Of a stretch of 20,183 nucleotides of DNA, positions 1-8,086 are shown piece after piece; position 1 is the first letter of the stretch; the number at the start of each line of letters is the position of its first letter. Below the pieces are notes generated by a model that worked only from the letters and a program-made list of their open reading frames with translations, made no database searches and was not told the DNA's origin. The translations under genes and the position numbers were made by a program. Source of the DNA: a virus; the IMG/VR virus record IMGVR_UViG_3300021197_000852, positions 1 to 20,183 of that record; one strand, 5' to 3'.

Positions 1-215
1 CAGTCGTCACCGAAGTTACGCTTCGGACACAGGAATCCACCCTTTTCTACGTTGTAATGGAACCACATCTCTTTGAAGGGGTCTCCATCAGCTGTTGGGA
101 CAATACGGATGTCTTGCTCACCGTCAACCGGACGCCAGAAAACCGAATCTGAGGAGTTGCCCTCTCCTCTAAGGGACGCGAGCTTCTCTCGCATCTTATC
201 TAAATTAATACCCAT
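1..215 (-). CDS. 32: Single-stranded DNA-binding protein, gp32-like (3' part cut by window edge)
   Basis: Only the first 71 codons are present; the gene continues past position 1. The ATG at 215 is preceded by a clear Shine-Dalgarno (AAGGAGA, 7 nt spacing). The visible protein begins MGINLDKMREKL, then has FWRP, a GEQDIRIVP strand, DPFKEMWFHYNV and LCPKRNFGDD. This layout (basic N-terminus, W-x-P followed by an IRIVP strand, then an HYN segment and the first cysteine of the zinc-binding part) is what T4-like gp32 proteins show in phages. Such proteins coat single-stranded DNA during replication, recombination and repair and contact the polymerase. It follows the polymerase, MazG and tubulin-like genes, which supports a replication role. 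The core OB-fold and acidic tail cannot be seen, so the assignment rests on the N-terminal third. Confidence 0.75.
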   Translation of the reverse strand, partial: MGINLDKMREKLASLRGEGNSSDSVFWRPVDGEQDIRIVPTADGDPFKEMWFHYNVEKGGFLCPKRNFGDD

Positions 216-244
216 TTTAATCTCCTTTTTGGGTTATAGTACGA

Positions 245-1117
245 TCAACTAATCTCTTGATCGTCTTCATTGAATAGTTCTGCATAAGATTGTACCATAG
301 AGGTGTATCGAATGCAATAACAATATTTTTGCTCATATGTTGTCTCAAAAACTCCGTACGAAACATTCAGGGTGTCATCAAGTCGCGACTTTACAAAGCT
401 ATTAATTTTTCTAAACAATGTGCCGTCGTTCTTCAAATCATCCTCTCCAATACCATAATAGTATACCACATCTCGAACTCCTGTCAAGGGGTAAAACCAT
501 TTTTCTGTGTGATTTCTCTCATCCTCGTCTGTGATGTCGACGATGCCTACAGTTGCGATCCTGCTGATCTCCCCAGGCTGGATGAAGTTTCCAATCACAG
601 GCTCTGTGTGCTTAAAAACGTTAATCATATGGATGGTATTAACAATCGCCTGATTAAGGGTATCATAGTACCCAATGATGGACATGTCGCCGATAGTGCG
701 TTCTAAGGCAGTGTTGCTTACCATTATCATACTCTCAATAATACCAGAGCGAGCATACTCTTGCAAGACATTTCTAACAATTTTTTCCTGCTTCTGCTGA
801 ACCTCTGACATTATAGAGGTGTCGCCCTGGAGGTAGATCACGGTCAACCGATTCTTGTTGAGCTGCTCCAGAAGCCTTAAGGATCCTCCTGATATCTGGC
901 CAGAGCCTGCGATAATAACGCTTACGTCTTCGTTAGTAAACTTAAGCTTTCGTCGTAGGTTGGGAAAATTCTCATCATAGTCTTCGTGATTCTTCTTTTT
1001 ACGAATAGTAATATCGGCGGATTCCTCCGTATCAATCCCATAGGTTTCGTACTGCGGAAACTTAGAAAACACTTTAGCAATATTGCAACCAGCTTTGCCT
1101 AGACCTACCACTATCAT
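245..1117 (-). CDS. Tubulin/FtsZ-like GTPase (divergent phage cytoskeletal protein)
   Basis: The 290-residue product has the order of elements of the tubulin/FtsZ fold. A nucleotide-binding T1 loop, GLGKAGCN (residues 5-12), opens the protein, followed by an acidic YGIDTEE strand end (26-32) where FtsZ has its AINTD. A degenerate glycine signature, AGSGQISGG (70-78), stands where FtsZ has GGGTGTG and leads into a helix SLRLLEQL. A strand LTVIYLQGD and a long helix follow, then MIMVSNTALE (130-139), matching the FtsZ IVIPND region, and a helix DTLNQAIVNTIHMI (152-165). The T7 loop region (about 174-184, NFIQPGEIS) lacks the usual paired aspartates. The C-terminus is acidic. FtsZ and phage PhuZ/TubZ proteins polymerise with GTP to position DNA or a phage nucleus. 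Its ATG overlaps the MazG stop (ATGA), so translation is coupled. The fold is fairly convincing; GTPase activity and polymerisation are inference. A dinucleotide-binding Rossmann protein is the main alternative. Confidence 0.65.
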   Translation of the reverse strand: MIVVGLGKAGCNIAKVFSKFPQYETYGIDTEESADITIRKKKNHEDYDENFPNLRRKLKFTNEDVSVIIAGSGQISGGSLRLLEQLNKNRLTVIYLQGDTSIMSEVQQKQEKIVRNVLQEYARSGIIESMIMVSNTALERTIGDMSIIGYYDTLNQAIVNTIHMINVFKHTEPVIGNFIQPGEISRIATVGIVDITDEDERNHTEKWFYPLTGVRDVVYYYGIGEDDLKNDGTLFRKINSFVKSRLDDTLNVSYGVFETTYEQKYCYCIRYTSMVQSYAELFNEDDQEIS

Positions 1118-1431
1118 TCGTCATCTACCCATTCAAGGATAATACCTTGCTCAAAGCCGCCACGCAGGATGCGCTTAGAAGTAGCCTGGGCCATGATCAT
1201 ACTATCACGGATGTCTAGCCTGTCGCAGAGAAAATGAAAGATCTCCATCACATCAGCTGCCTCCTCTGCGGAAGGGTCCTCTGTGAATTCTTGAATCTCT
1301 TCGTGAAGCTTCTTAAAAGCATAAGAGATGATTTCGTCTTCAGCTGCCTTGCGCGTGGCAAAGGACTTACCGTCGTCTGCAATGATGCCGGGAATACGAT
1401 CCCTCACTAGTTTTTGATAAATCTTCTTCAC
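1114..1431 (-). CDS. MazG-like nucleotide pyrophosphohydrolase
   Basis: The 105-residue protein begins MKKIYQKLVRDRIPGII, the standard opening of the MazG-like / phosphoribosyl-ATP pyrophosphohydrolase-like family. It carries the metal-binding pattern EEIQE (residues 44-48) followed by EEAAD (56-60), and ends with RGGFEQGIILE, also typical. These small all-alpha enzymes hydrolyse nucleoside triphosphates to monophosphate and pyrophosphate using magnesium held by the acidic residues. Phage members are thought to clean the nucleotide pool or lower alarmone signals; the substrate here is unknown. The start is GTG at 1431, overlapping the polymerase stop as GTGA, with AAGGAA a few bases upstream. 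The stop overlaps the ATG of the tubulin-like gene. This double overlap ties it to DNA replication genes. Confidence 0.85.
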   Translation of the reverse strand: MKKIYQKLVRDRIPGIIADDGKSFATRKAAEDEIISYAFKKLHEEIQEFTEDPSAEEAADVMEIFHFLCDRLDIRDSMIMAQATSKRILRGGFEQGIILEWVDDE

Positions 1432-2615
1432 AGCTTTAATTCCTTCATTTCTCCGAGATTCTTTCCAGCGGAGACATTAACCTTGAACATATCATAGCGG
1501 GTTTTCTTGAAGGTGTCAAGTAGATTCAACAAATCATAGCGATCTTCTTCGGCCAAATCAATATAGACCGCATCGTGAATCAAAAATGAAATATAACTCT
1601 TCTTTTCCCTCAATAACTCAAATACCTTGTATGCCTGCTCATGCACCATATCAATCGTGGTGCTTTGAACGATGTAGTTAAGAGCATGATGCTCATCTAC
1701 ATTCTCTATTATTCTACCATAATCTGTCTCAATTTTACAGCCATCCCAGTACTTATTTCGCACTAAATCCTTGTTATAAAGTCGCTCTAAGTCCTTGTTT
1801 TCCTTACTGGAATAGAGCCACGCAAAAGTCTTCGTCTTGGCTTCCTCACGGGTCAACTGACCTCCAAAAATGTTCTTTACATTCCAGTCATGAATGTCAT
1901 TTTGGGGTTGTTGAGCGCCGGCCAATGCCAACAGTACTCTTAGTTCTGCCGCGTTAAAGTCCAGTTCAACCAAATAGTCATTAACAGGCTGAATACAGGC
2001 TCGGAACTCCTTATTCATTGTCAGAATCGGAAAAGTGTGAGGGTGAGTAGAGAGTCTGCCGGTAATCGTCCCCCATGGGTTATAGTCGCATACGTGTCGC
2101 ACGTTATGGAGGGTGCGGTGGAAGTTCATGCCGCGGACTGAGCTTAAAAGGTGCTTAATGGGGTTGATATTGATGTTTAAGTGCCGGGAGCGGATATCAA
2201 CGAGCATCTTATTGAGATTTAGCATCTCGTCATGATTCTTAGGTCTCGGAAGATTCTCAACTACATGTTGGGTAATCTTATTTTTGGCACTTAGGTACTC
2301 ATAAAGGAAGTATTCGGGCAATACGTCATAAAGGCAATTTTCATGCAAAGAAAGCTTGGCAGTGTTGAAGGCTCTCAGACACGATTTAAGCGTCTTCTTG
2401 ATCTTTTCCCAGTCCTCCTTCATATCTTCCGGACAAACGTCTGTAAGAGGCGCTCCTTGGCTGTAGATGCGTCCTAGCTCGTACGCCTCACCGTGCATAT
2501 GCTCGGACATCTCCCAAGTGGTCCCTTGGGAGGGTACATTGCCTGTTGAGTGAATGTGGTTGTCGGCGAAATATCCGACGCAATCTTTCTTATGATCCAG
2601 AACCTGAAAAAGCAA
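1428..2615 (-). CDS. Family A DNA polymerase, polymerase domain only
   Basis: The 395-residue protein carries the whole active-site set of family A polymerases. TGRLST (185-190) is the entry motif. Motif A is LDFNAAELR (218-226), with metal-binding D219 and E224. The O-helix is REEAKTKTFAWLY (256-268), with R256, K260, F264 and Y268 in the E. coli R754/K758/F762/Y766 spacing. The Q-helix ALNYIVQSTTIDMV has N313 and Q317. Motif C is LIHDAVYID with H347 and D348; the residue after the catalytic Asp is Ala instead of the usual Glu. The N-terminal ~150 residues are too short for, and do not resemble, a 3'-5' exonuclease. Klenow-type enzymes are about 600 residues, so this is a minimal thumb-palm-fingers enzyme. 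The start is TTG, chosen because AGGAGA sits at a proper distance and overlaps the stop of the upstream gene. It probably replicates or repairs phage DNA; an exonuclease could be encoded elsewhere. Confidence 0.93.
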   Translation of the reverse strand: MLFQVLDHKKDCVGYFADNHIHSTGNVPSQGTTWEMSEHMHGEAYELGRIYSQGAPLTDVCPEDMKEDWEKIKKTLKSCLRAFNTAKLSLHENCLYDVLPEYFLYEYLSAKNKITQHVVENLPRPKNHDEMLNLNKMLVDIRSRHLNININPIKHLLSSVRGMNFHRTLHNVRHVCDYNPWGTITGRLSTHPHTFPILTMNKEFRACIQPVNDYLVELDFNAAELRVLLALAGAQQPQNDIHDWNVKNIFGGQLTREEAKTKTFAWLYSSKENKDLERLYNKDLVRNKYWDGCKIETDYGRIIENVDEHHALNYIVQSTTIDMVHEQAYKVFELLREKKSYISFLIHDAVYIDLAEEDRYDLLNLLDTFKKTRYDMFKVNVSAGKNLGEMKELKL

Positions 2616-2623
2616 GTTTTCTC

Positions 2624-3925
2624 CTAGTACAACTGCTGGGTAACTGCTCCAGCTGTACTAATATTACCAGATCTGGCCTGATTGTCAAGGTTTTTTAATA
2701 GATTATCGTTCAGGACCAGATAGTCGACGGTGTAGATATAATCACGGAAGATCAAATTGATGTACTCCGCAGCGTTCTGCATGGGGGTGATGTTCTTATC
2801 AGGCTGAAGGTGATAAACGCGTGCTATCTCTTGCCGAAGCTTGCTGGATAGCTGAACTGGTGAACCCACCTCAGTCGAACGCAGGTCCAAATAGAGATCA
2901 AGCATGTATTTATCTGTCAACACGCCTGCCACGTTAGCAGGGAGGGCTGAGCGATTAAAGGTCTTCACCGTAGTCTTGTCGCACTGTGGCTTTCGCTCTC
3001 TGGTCTGATAGATGGGATTATTGGTGAGAAACAAAGTATAAGAGTTTACCAAATAGTTCTTGAGATTTTGAATATCTGTCAGATAGGTCTTATCATAATA
3101 AGTCTCGAAGAAGTTCTCCTTGGTGATCAACTCAAAATCATTGGTTAGATATGGTTCTAAGTGAACCATCATAGCGTCCGAGAACAAATCAGCAGTCAAG
3201 AGCCAGGGAATGTTCTTATTAACAGTAAATCCAAACTTCTTGGCAGCTTGAATATAAAAATCAAAGTTAGGATCATTAATCCAGTTAGTATACTTATACT
3301 CATCGTCCTCCGGAGGTCCATTATCAATAGCGATCGCCAATCCAGAGTTAAGCACAGAGATAATGTTAGTGAGCAAGTAGTTGGTCTTAGTCACCGGCAC
3401 TGTGGAAGCAACCGTCTTCATGTGTCGAGCAAACGCTGCCACAAAGGTTCGGAAGTCTGTAATCTGGCGCTGCTGCAGCTCGCTTAGAGAATTGGTAAAG
3501 GACAAGTAGAGTTGCTGTAGGTAGCTATCATAGAGGCGACTGGGGTCCTTGTAGGCTCTTGTGGCAGTGGGATTCAGGATCTTAGTATTGCCATTGCTGT
3601 TGAGCGCTCTCGCAACTGTTGCAGACTGCATCTTAATGGCGAAGGAGTCGAAAGCATTAGCCACAAAGTTCAAAGCCAGGAGATTCTGGGATATAGCCTT
3701 TGTGATGGGGGTCAGATTAGCCAGCTGAGGTATGATTGTGTTTTGTGTTCTGTCCACCGCTCCATAATACTGCTTGTCGTACCAAGTGTCAAGAGGAGTA
3801 ATGAGATTGGAAGGATAAATCTCTTCTTTGTACATAAGGCGCTGGAAATACAATGCGTACGAACTCAGCCCGTTGTTGCCGGCCGGATTGAGAAGATCAA
3901 AGGTGGTGTAGTCGAAAGTGGTCAT
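2624..3925 (-). CDS. Unrecognised 433-residue protein, probable baseplate or virion protein
   Basis: I do not recognise this family. The protein begins MTTFDYTTFDLLNPAG, has no signal peptide, no obvious membrane span and no cysteine cluster, and is rich in Asn, Thr, Tyr and Leu, the composition of a structural protein. Helical stretches are broken by Pro-rich turns, for example GPPEDDEYKYTNW near residue 205. Its ATG overlaps the stop of the 1268-residue hub-like gene (ATGA) and GGAGGA lies upstream, so it is translated with the baseplate genes. A GATAAATA sequence about 55 nt before the start could be a late promoter. By position, right after the hub, a baseplate or tail-completion role is the best guess, but this is inference from context only. 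The next gene is the DNA polymerase, so it marks the end of the structural block. Confidence 0.8.
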   Translation of the reverse strand: MTTFDYTTFDLLNPAGNNGLSSYALYFQRLMYKEEIYPSNLITPLDTWYDKQYYGAVDRTQNTIIPQLANLTPITKAISQNLLALNFVANAFDSFAIKMQSATVARALNSNGNTKILNPTATRAYKDPSRLYDSYLQQLYLSFTNSLSELQQRQITDFRTFVAAFARHMKTVASTVPVTKTNYLLTNIISVLNSGLAIAIDNGPPEDDEYKYTNWINDPNFDFYIQAAKKFGFTVNKNIPWLLTADLFSDAMMVHLEPYLTNDFELITKENFFETYYDKTYLTDIQNLKNYLVNSYTLFLTNNPIYQTRERKPQCDKTTVKTFNRSALPANVAGVLTDKYMLDLYLDLRSTEVGSPVQLSSKLRQEIARVYHLQPDKNITPMQNAAEYINLIFRDYIYTVDYLVLNDNLLKNLDNQARSGNISTAGAVTQQLY

Positions 3926-6900
3926 GGTGTGCTGGATCCTCCCTGAGTCTGGCTCGGGCGGAGGGCTAGCAGTTCAAGATATTTATCAAATCCAATCTCC
4001 TTTCTGTTGAACTGTGCTACGATAGCTTCGGTGTACAAGCGGTCTGCGGCGAGAAGATCAACGGGGCTCGCGACAGGGGCGGCGGTGGCCGGTGTTCGTT
4101 CCCCGGGGACTAAATCAGGCTCACGGAGCTCACGGAGATTAATATTAAGTGGAGGCGCTTCGGCTGTCACATCCAAAACGGTAATGTTGGGCAAAAGAGA
4201 ACGGTCAAACCTGATACCCTCATGTAGGGCCGTAAGGCTCGTGGAAAACCCGGAAGGGCTGATTTTAGATTCAACTCCTGTGACCAAGTAGTAGCCGTGC
4301 AGCCCTAGGTAATCGAGTTCGGCTTCGCTTGCGCCGATAAGAGTGGGGTTAATATAAATATACATACCATTTTTATATAGATTGTTGCCGACTAAATCTA
4401 GGCGAGCAGAATACAGCTCGCGAAGCTGTTCGGCGCCCAAGGCTCCGAACTTCTGGATCTTGGCTTCTCGGAGATACTCTTGATCTTCTCGGTTGAAGCT
4501 CATGTGTTTGAGGAGCCCACAGGAGGCGCCAATGAAATGATGATAGATTCCGCGGTCCAAATCCTTTTGGTAATCGCCCTTAAGATTCGAAGGCTTAGAA
4601 TCTGTAGATACCAATATAAAGCCGCTAACCGCGTCCTTGCTATCCAGCAGGGGACCTACTTTTTTGCGCTGTCCGCCCAACCAAGTGCTTGATATGGTCG
4701 AATTCGTCAATAGAGGCGTTGCATTTGCAACAACGAGAGGTTGTGCATCGAAGCGCTGTTGGAAGTTGATGTTCGTCCCAAAACAACGTGCGCCCATAGC
4801 ACGGCTAACCAAGTCGGCGCAAATGTCTTTAATAAAGTGCAAGAAAAAGTAGCTTTCACGATTCTTCTTAATTACGTTGTCCTTAAACCACACCTGAAAC
4901 GCGTCGAGAGAAATAGGGATATCTCCAATATTCATAATGTTAGATAACCCAGCGATATCAGCATAACTTTGGGGGTCAGACTCTACCAGTCGCACCAGCC
5001 AATCTAGATCTTTAGCTTCCCCGCACCTAATCACATCTTCTAGGTCACCTATTTGCAGGGCCACATTAGGGTCGATCATTTCCGTCTCCGACAAGAACAT
5101 TTTAAAGTTTAATGGAGTTCCTTGATTGTTGTTCTTAATCTGCTGTATCACCGAGTCGATTAAATCTCCGAGATAGAAGAAAGGAATAAATCTAAATGAT
5201 CCGGGATCTTTTTTAATCTGTTGAAATCTTAATTCGTCAGTGTCGGTGAATACGCGCGCAGCCTGTGCCGTACTAGCCTGTTTCTCTGCCTCCTCCTGAG
5301 TGAGCCCGTTGCCTGTGAGGCTGGCGTCAACAGAGTTCAAGAGTGTGAAGTTGATCTCGTCAGCCAGATAGACACTAACAGGTTCTTTTTGAAACCTCTT
5401 GGCGCGGGCAGCGCGGCGTTCTTGATCCAGATCACGCATAGGAGTGCGCAATAGATCTAGTGCATTAACTGTAAGGTTGTAGATGCGTGAGTTTTGTTCT
5501 TGAAATAGACCACATAAGAGTTTTCTGTACTTAATCAACTTGTCTTCCTGGCGCGCTTGGCGCTTTTGTTCAAGAAGATCTTTTTTACGGGCGCGTGCAG
5601 AGTCCGTAAGGGTGGCATCTCGTTCCTTTGTCTTAATTACCTCTAACTGCTGATCCAAGCGCTGCAATTCTTCTTCAACCTGGGGGGATGAGACGGGGGC
5701 AAAAATATCAGCTGACTTAGACGTCAGGAGTCCTGCAATGGATGCCACATAATCAATAGTAAGCTCCAGGCTTCCATTCTGCTTAAAGTCGAGATTATGG
5801 CGTACCTGCTGGAGATATAGAGAAACCTGTGTCTGTTGTATGGCGTCTCGCATGTTTTGAGAGATTTCCACCGAAGGCATCAGAGGGGGTGGTACGGCCC
5901 AGCCCGCATTAACCTTAATTCTGTAGTTTACACCTTTATATTGCTCGTGCAGGTGGCTTTTGACTAGCTGACAGTTGTTAATAGGTTCGTTATTCTTGCT
6001 CGCGCTTTTTGCATTGTTGCGGTACTCGCGGACCGCCGGAGAGTTAATGATGAGATCAAGAAAGTTGGGCTCGTCTTTGCCTGCATGCGAGGCTCCATTA
6101 AAGAAATCATTAATCGTCTGGAAATACATTACTAGTTTGGCGGTGATGTTATTATCGACCTCTGCTGGCTGAACACCCTTCAGGGCCCAGGTGAATGACT
6201 TAATGCCGGCTCCGGGGGTGCGGCCTGTGGTTCGTATTTGGGAAGGATCTAAGAAGTTGTCTATATGAAGACGTTTCTCCATAGGCTTCCCGTCTATCAT
6301 CTTAATTCTGCCATCATCCTCAAACTCTTGACGATAGACTTCTATGTAGGGCTCCAGGAGTCCGTACACATCCGGACAAATATTGATAAACTCTTTAATC
6401 GGCTCTGTTTGTCCGCCGTGCTGGATGGTGTTAAGTACTTCCGCAGGTTTGCCGTTGGTTGTGACGCGATTGATGTGGCGATATGAAGACCAAAATCGGC
6501 CGTCGGGGCGGCGCTGGGCTGCGAGCTTTGTGATGTTCTGCATGAGATGGCATTGAAGATCAAATGGCTTGATGTTTCGGTCTGCCTTGAGAACAGCTTC
6601 TTTGACTTTTTCAGATTTGAGGGCGACCTTAATGTTGGGGGCTTGTTGTTCGCCAGCGCTATCCTGGGGGGTTTGTCCCGACAAGTAATCTATAAAACGC
6701 TGCTTCCTTTCTTTTACCCGGTTAGGACGATTTTCTTCGGACAAAAACGCTGCGTACCGGGCTGATCGCACAGAGGCGAGCTGCTCTATCAGACCATCGA
6801 TAGTAGTTTCGTTAGTTAGGAAAAAAGCCTCAATAGCTTTGACTTGGGTCACCTCATCAGTATCGTATACGGTTCCTGCAGAATCAGCAGCCCCGAGTCC

Positions 6901-7728
6901 ACTAAAAGATAGTGGAGTTAGTTGCGTATAGGTAAGACCCGTTAAAATAGTTCCATCGACATTCGACGCCCATAAACCCCTGTCTCCCACGGGAACTTTA
7001 GAGTCGGGGGACGCAGGATCCATTTTCGCCCCCACTAAATCTCTAGCTTCTTGGAGTCCTTGCTGGGCCTGGCTTTTTACATTGTTAGCTCCATCAGGCT
7101 GGGCTTCAATGGCCGTCGATATAATGTCTAAGCATATATTAACTAGCTCAAAATAGGGTCCGCCTCGTGAAGAGTCACCGCCGCGGCTACGTAGCTCACC
7201 GACATTGGCAAGAAAGGTTAAAATAGGTCCTGCGATAAAGCCCTGAAAGGGGTAAGGGTTATAAATGCCTGTTACCAGGGTTCCATAACTGCCCGGGATG
7301 CCGGTTTTATCGTGTTCCGTCTCCAGGAAGGTATCCCCTACTACTTCAGTGTTATAGAACAAATCGACCGTGCGATCGGCAAAAATCGGGAACATTCTCG
7401 ACCATGACGGAGTATTAACTCGGTTCTCGGCCAATACCTCAGGGTCAATGAGGGTGGTTACACCCATCTTCTTGTAGGTAGTTTCGCTAGCTCTAAATTT
7501 AGACTCATTAACGAGGATCCGGGCTTGAGCGACGGTGTTGATCGGAACGTCGAGATCTTTGGTTGCCTCAGCTATCGCCGGCAAATACTTCTCGATTTCA
7601 GCCGGATCACCGGGGTTTGTACCAAACAGCTCATTATAAGCTATTTCAGCATCTAATCCTTCATAATACTTTTTTATTAGTTGTCCGAATGCATCTTCAG
7701 CATCAGTATTATAGGCAGTTTGTGTCAT
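3922..7728 (-). CDS. Large virion protein, probable baseplate hub (1268 residues)
   Basis: This is the largest gene in the window. Recognisable parts are FTWALKGVQPAEVDNNITAK (512-531, a strand plus a segment as found in phage hub proteins), a charged coiled-coil stretch at about 683-740 rich in Glu, Lys, Arg and Gln, and a C-terminal part with GMYIYINPTLIG then LGLHGYYLVTGVESKISP and a FSTSLTALHEG strand. The last region is typical of the end of baseplate hub proteins, where a beta-domain reports the tube-docking surface. A hub caps the central tail tube and carries the puncturing device. It follows the LysM/gp53-like gene, again a hub-associated position. The ATG at 7728 has only a weak Shine-Dalgarno and starts 8 nt after the upstream stop, suggesting translational coupling. 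The protein is far longer than T4 gp27 (about 390 residues), so several functions may be fused. The hub assignment is moderate; a virion structural role is likely. Confidence 0.65.
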   Translation of the reverse strand: MTQTAYNTDAEDAFGQLIKKYYEGLDAEIAYNELFGTNPGDPAEIEKYLPAIAEATKDLDVPINTVAQARILVNESKFRASETTYKKMGVTTLIDPEVLAENRVNTPSWSRMFPIFADRTVDLFYNTEVVGDTFLETEHDKTGIPGSYGTLVTGIYNPYPFQGFIAGPILTFLANVGELRSRGGDSSRGGPYFELVNICLDIISTAIEAQPDGANNVKSQAQQGLQEARDLVGAKMDPASPDSKVPVGDRGLWASNVDGTILTGLTYTQLTPLSFSGLGAADSAGTVYDTDEVTQVKAIEAFFLTNETTIDGLIEQLASVRSARYAAFLSEENRPNRVKERKQRFIDYLSGQTPQDSAGEQQAPNIKVALKSEKVKEAVLKADRNIKPFDLQCHLMQNITKLAAQRRPDGRFWSSYRHINRVTTNGKPAEVLNTIQHGGQTEPIKEFINICPDVYGLLEPYIEVYRQEFEDDGRIKMIDGKPMEKRLHIDNFLDPSQIRTTGRTPGAGIKSFTWALKGVQPAEVDNNITAKLVMYFQTINDFFNGASHAGKDEPNFLDLIINSPAVREYRNNAKSASKNNEPINNCQLVKSHLHEQYKGVNYRIKVNAGWAVPPPLMPSVEISQNMRDAIQQTQVSLYLQQVRHNLDFKQNGSLELTIDYVASIAGLLTSKSADIFAPVSSPQVEEELQRLDQQLEVIKTKERDATLTDSARARKKDLLEQKRQARQEDKLIKYRKLLCGLFQEQNSRIYNLTVNALDLLRTPMRDLDQERRAARAKRFQKEPVSVYLADEINFTLLNSVDASLTGNGLTQEEAEKQASTAQAARVFTDTDELRFQQIKKDPGSFRFIPFFYLGDLIDSVIQQIKNNNQGTPLNFKMFLSETEMIDPNVALQIGDLEDVIRCGEAKDLDWLVRLVESDPQSYADIAGLSNIMNIGDIPISLDAFQVWFKDNVIKKNRESYFFLHFIKDICADLVSRAMGARCFGTNINFQQRFDAQPLVVANATPLLTNSTISSTWLGGQRKKVGPLLDSKDAVSGFILVSTDSKPSNLKGDYQKDLDRGIYHHFIGASCGLLKHMSFNREDQEYLREAKIQKFGALGAEQLRELYSARLDLVGNNLYKNGMYIYINPTLIGASEAELDYLGLHGYYLVTGVESKISPSGFSTSLTALHEGIRFDRSLLPNITVLDVTAEAPPLNINLRELREPDLVPGERTPATAAPVASPVDLLAADRLYTEAIVAQFNRKEIGFDKYLELLALRPSQTQGGSSTP
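3980..3987 (-). promoter_or_regulatory. Late-promoter-like GATAAATA before the 433-residue gene
   Basis: GATAAATA lies inside the end of the hub-like gene, 54 nt before the next ATG. It fits NATAAATA, but the same octamer also occurs inside the 433-residue gene (2908-2915), so chance is possible. Confidence 0.25.
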
Positions 7729-7736
7729 CGTTGTTA

Positions 7737-8084
7737 CTACTCTCGGTTTCTATTATAGGCCATCAAAATAGTTTGTAAAGGAAGAGGAATAAAAATTATA
7801 TCTCCCAGTTCGACATGAGCCTCTGTTGGTCGCTGATTAAACTGAGCTATAATCCACCAGTACTGAGGATCTCCATAGTATTGTGCGGCCAGCTTGTAAT
7901 AGCGATCTCCTGTAGTCCAGATATGAGAGACCTTGGTTAGATCTCGCATTTCACTCTCTGTGGGGTACGCCAAGCGAGCTGTGTTGTAGTGTCGGATTGA
8001 TGTAAGTCCTCTATTATCTCGAAGCTCTTCGTATAGCTCGCTGGTATTGGAGAACAGGGTGCGACTGTCGTAACGTTTAGGCAT
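7737..8084 (-). CDS. LysM/gp53-like baseplate protein
   Basis: The 115-residue protein contains a LysM-like core in its C-terminal half: WTTGDRYYKLAAQYYGDPQY (about residues 56-75), then WWIIAQFN and a terminal GDIIFIPLP strand. This D-R-Y-x-x-A-x-x-Y-G-D-x-x-Y-W-x-I-x-x-x-N pattern is characteristic of T4 gp53-type wedge proteins and of the small LysM proteins that sit between tape measure and hub genes in many phages. In those systems the domain glues hub and wedges together or contacts peptidoglycan. The N-terminal part (RYDSRTLFSNTSELYEELRD, then RGLTSIRHYNT) looks like a strand-rich docking segment. The start lies 2 nt after the stop of the upstream tube-cap-like gene, and ribosome binding is weak, so coupling is likely. 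T4 gp53 is longer (196 residues). Confidence in the LysM domain is high; the exact gp53 equivalence is less sure. Confidence 0.8.
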   Translation of the reverse strand: MPKRYDSRTLFSNTSELYEELRDNRGLTSIRHYNTARLAYPTESEMRDLTKVSHIWTTGDRYYKLAAQYYGDPQYWWIIAQFNQRPTEAHVELGDIIFIPLPLQTILMAYNRNRE

Positions 8085-8086
8085 GT

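Noticed and set aside
2908-2915. GATAAATA inside the 433-residue gene as a promoter for the polymerase
   Set aside because: It is almost 300 nt from the polymerase start and encodes part of TDKYM, so chance is the simpler reading.
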